This document shows positions 42,919 to 44,335 of a stretch of DNA of 44,335 nt, piece by piece. The translations under genes were made by a program, and so were the position numbers. Under the pieces are notes generated by a model, which saw nothing but the letters and a program-made list of their open reading frames with translations, had not been told where the DNA came from and searched no databases. The stretch spans positions 1 through 44,335 of the forward strand of contig JAGSGF010000023.1 in NCBI GenBank assembly GCA_023955335.1, written 5' to 3'. Origin of the DNA: Yoonia sp. (lineage in GTDB: Bacteria > Pseudomonadota > Alphaproteobacteria > Rhodobacterales > Rhodobacteraceae). Position 1 is the first letter of the stretch; each line of letters begins with the position of its first letter.

Positions 42919-43044
42919 GGGGTCGCTTTGCCTGATGTAAAGCCTGCCGTCAATCACCGCTTTTCAAGTCGCAGGCGTCATGTTAGTTCGCGCGCATCAA
43001 TTCATGGGGGCGCAGCCCCGAACACCAGCAAAAAGAGGCCCATC

Positions 43045-43467
43045 ATGGCAATTCAACGTACTTTCTCGATCATTAAGCCAGACGCCACAAAGCGTAACCT
43101 TACAGGCGCAATCGCCGCCAAATTTGAAGCTGCTGGCCTGCGCATCGTCGCATCCAAGCGCATTCAGTTGTCTTTGGCACAAGCACAAGAATTCTACGGT
43201 GTGCATTCCGAGCGTCCGTTCTTTGGTGAATTAACCGAATTCATGATTTCCGAGCCAATTGTTGTTCAGGTTCTTGAAGGCGAAGACGCAATCGCGAAAA
43301 ACCGCGAAGTTATGGGCGCAACAAACCCAGCAGACGCGGCAGACGGCACAATCCGTAAAGAATTCGCACTGTCCATCGGTGAAAACTCCGTTCACGGGTC
43401 CGACGCACCAGAAACAGCCGCCGAAGAAATCGCATTCTTCTTCTCCGGTCTTGAACTGGTTGGCTAA
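43045..43467 (+). CDS. ndk: Nucleoside diphosphate kinase
   Basis: 140 residues, full length. Balances NTP and dNTP pools by phosphate transfer through a histidine. The start [20 protein letters not shown] is typical, and the active site is H117 in [19 protein letters not shown] precedes ATG 43045 by seven bases. Flanked downstream by a strong terminator and then by unrelated-looking AT-rich genes. Confidence 0.97.
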   Translation: MAIQRTFSIIKPDATKRNLTGAIAAKFEAAGLRIVASKRIQLSLAQAQEFYGVHSERPFFGELTEFMISEPIVVQVLEGEDAIAKNREVMGATNPADAADGTIRKEFALSIGENSVHGSDAPETAAEEIAFFFSGLELVG

Positions 43468-43502
43468 ATTGGGCTGTGCTTAACGCACGCTTTATACGTT
43501 AG

Positions 43503-43539
43503 AAAAGCCGCCGCGCAGATGATGCGTGGCGGCTTTTTT
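43503..43539 (+). terminator. Intrinsic terminator after ndk
   Basis: GCCGCCGCGC (43507-43516) pairs with GCGTGGCGGC (43524-43533), ten base pairs with one G-T, with an AGATGAT loop and flanking AAAA and TTTTTT. The hairpin could also serve the minus-strand gene ending at 43545. Confidence 0.9.
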
Positions 43540-43544
43540 ATAAG

Positions 43545-44096
43545 TTATGATGCGGTTTTTTCAGGTGACGTTTTTGCTAATTCACTTAAACAATTTACGT
43601 TCTCATACCATTCTGAAAGTTTTGGAAGTAGAGATGACAACGCAAATTCTTCGGCCCCAACCAAAACTGCTAGTAGATTTGAACACGTGTAATCTGCTCT
43701 AGGCGCGTTCGCGAGCACCAACTTATCAAGGGTCCTGAAGGTGTCTTCCCTATGCTTGGAGCTAGCAAAATCGATCTCAAACCATTCTTCGTGATGCTTC
43801 CAATAATTTGCTCCCGCATTGATAGCTTCGGCAAAGCTTAGATTATTATTTAGCATTGGTGGTAGTTTTAGAGGAGATTGTTTACTTAAACCCAAATAAG
43901 CCCTCGTCGCAGTCATATACCCTTGAACAGCCACGAAGCCGTACCCAATGAAATATTCACCTGCATCACATAGCCCATCTGATTCAGGGTCAGCAGATAT
44001 TGAAATTCTATTACTTATCTCTACGACCTGAGTGTCGAGTAGTTCTAGGTGCCTTGTCAGCATCCCAATATAATGTGGATTCATAATGTCGGACAT
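43545..44096 (-). CDS. Unrecognised protein, AT-richer than the window
   Basis: 183 residues; I recognise no family. Soluble, with no signal peptide or membrane segment. Residues 95-115 read AGANYWKHHEEWFEIDFASS, aromatic and acidic; the N-terminal half is helical (MLTRHLELLDTQVVEISNRI). The base composition is visibly lower in G+C than in neighbouring genes, and codons such as TTA, ATA and AAT are common, a sign of recent arrival. Its ATG overlaps the stop of the gene upstream on the same strand (TAATG), so they form one operon. It starts past the ndk terminator. Confidence 0.7.
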   Translation of the reverse strand: MSDIMNPHYIGMLTRHLELLDTQVVEISNRISISADPESDGLCDAGEYFIGYGFVAVQGYMTATRAYLGLSKQSPLKLPPMLNNNLSFAEAINAGANYWKHHEEWFEIDFASSKHREDTFRTLDKLVLANAPRADYTCSNLLAVLVGAEEFALSSLLPKLSEWYENVNCLSELAKTSPEKTAS

Positions 44097-44335
44097 TATT
44101 TTGACTCTTCTTTAGCAATCACACCGATTCTGTTCAAAAACGTCTCTAGCTCGGATAGTTCCACGTCAAATGTTGCGGCTTTTATTTTGTCAAAACGCGC
44201 CCTAAGCTTTTGTTTTTCTACACCTTTGCAGTCATTCCATGGGCGGCCTTGCAGCGCCATGTGCAGGACGTAGTACATGATGAAATGCGGGCGGCTGCCT
44301 GATTGCAGTAGACGTGTGTAGGCTGCATCTGAGCT
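44096..44335 (-). CDS. Unrecognised protein, C-terminal part (runs off the right edge)
   Basis: The frame stays open to the window end, giving 79 residues before the stop. An internal ATG at 44278 exists, but the preceding 19 codons read as ordinary protein (AYTRLLQSGSRPHFI just before it), so the true start is probably outside. The segment MYYVLHMALQGRPWND is followed by a charged helical tail. The part nearest the edge is more GC-rich than the 3' half. I recognise no family. Stop overlaps the start of the previous gene by one base. Confidence 0.55.
   Translation of the reverse strand, partial: SSDAAYTRLLQSGSRPHFIMYYVLHMALQGRPWNDCKGVEKQKLRARFDKIKAATFDVELSELETFLNRIGVIAKEESK

Overview
The window is chromosomal DNA of an alphaproteobacterium. 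Protein sequences and gene order point to the Rhodobacteraceae (Roseobacter group). Markers include a one-cysteine DksA, the two-domain-length dCTP deaminase, DUF4167, DUF1499, the argS-SPOR-nagZ-scpAB string, the DUF177-rpmF-plsX-fabH-ihfA-merR string, and lptF-lptG-lptD-surA-pdxA-rsmA. Family placement is inference from recognised proteins, not a search.

Layout. 1-4.1 kb: the start of a MoxR-type ATPase gene (cut by the left edge), dksA, an FAD monooxygenase, xth, a fatty acid desaturase and erpA. 4.2-12.5 kb, all plus strand: dgt, a cation/proton antiporter, argS, a SPOR-domain protein, nagZ, scpA and scpB (nucleotide pool, ion balance, translation, wall recycling, chromosome condensation). 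12.5-17.7 kb, all minus strand: dCTP deaminase, tRNA-Pro(GGG) with its own promoter and terminator, a MerR regulator, ihfA, fabH, plsX, rpmF and yceD (DUF177). 17.8-21.3 kb: bamE, msrB, an OlsB-like acyltransferase and uup. 21.3-26.8 kb: a lone iron-binding ABC component behind a probable iron-responsive operator, mazG, then a three-gene run of an M20 amidohydrolase and two different ureohydrolases, and a DUF1499 protein. 26.9-30.2 kb: prfA-prmC, DUF4167, and a SAM methyltransferase. 30.2-37.6 kb, minus strand: the tightly coupled lptFG-lptD-surA-pdxA-rsmA operon for outer-membrane assembly. 37.7-43.5 kb: pepA-holC, a micro-lipoprotein with a membrane aspartic protease, marC, an ABC-F ATPase, and ndk. 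43.5 kb to the end: two unrecognised AT-richer minus-strand genes, the second running off the right edge.

The window is gene-dense housekeeping sequence. Every gap between annotated genes is under about 210 bases. I saw no CRISPR array, insertion sequence, prophage or rRNA. The points most worth a second look are a 32-residue lipoprotein gene coupled to the aspartic protease, the foreign-looking pair at the right end, a TGA-N9-TCA iron-type operator before futA, the tRNA terminator that leaves no room for a promoter before the dCTP deaminase gene, the ureohydrolase operon, and a recurring tail-to-tail stop-codon overlap. I do not see a convincing new multi-gene system.
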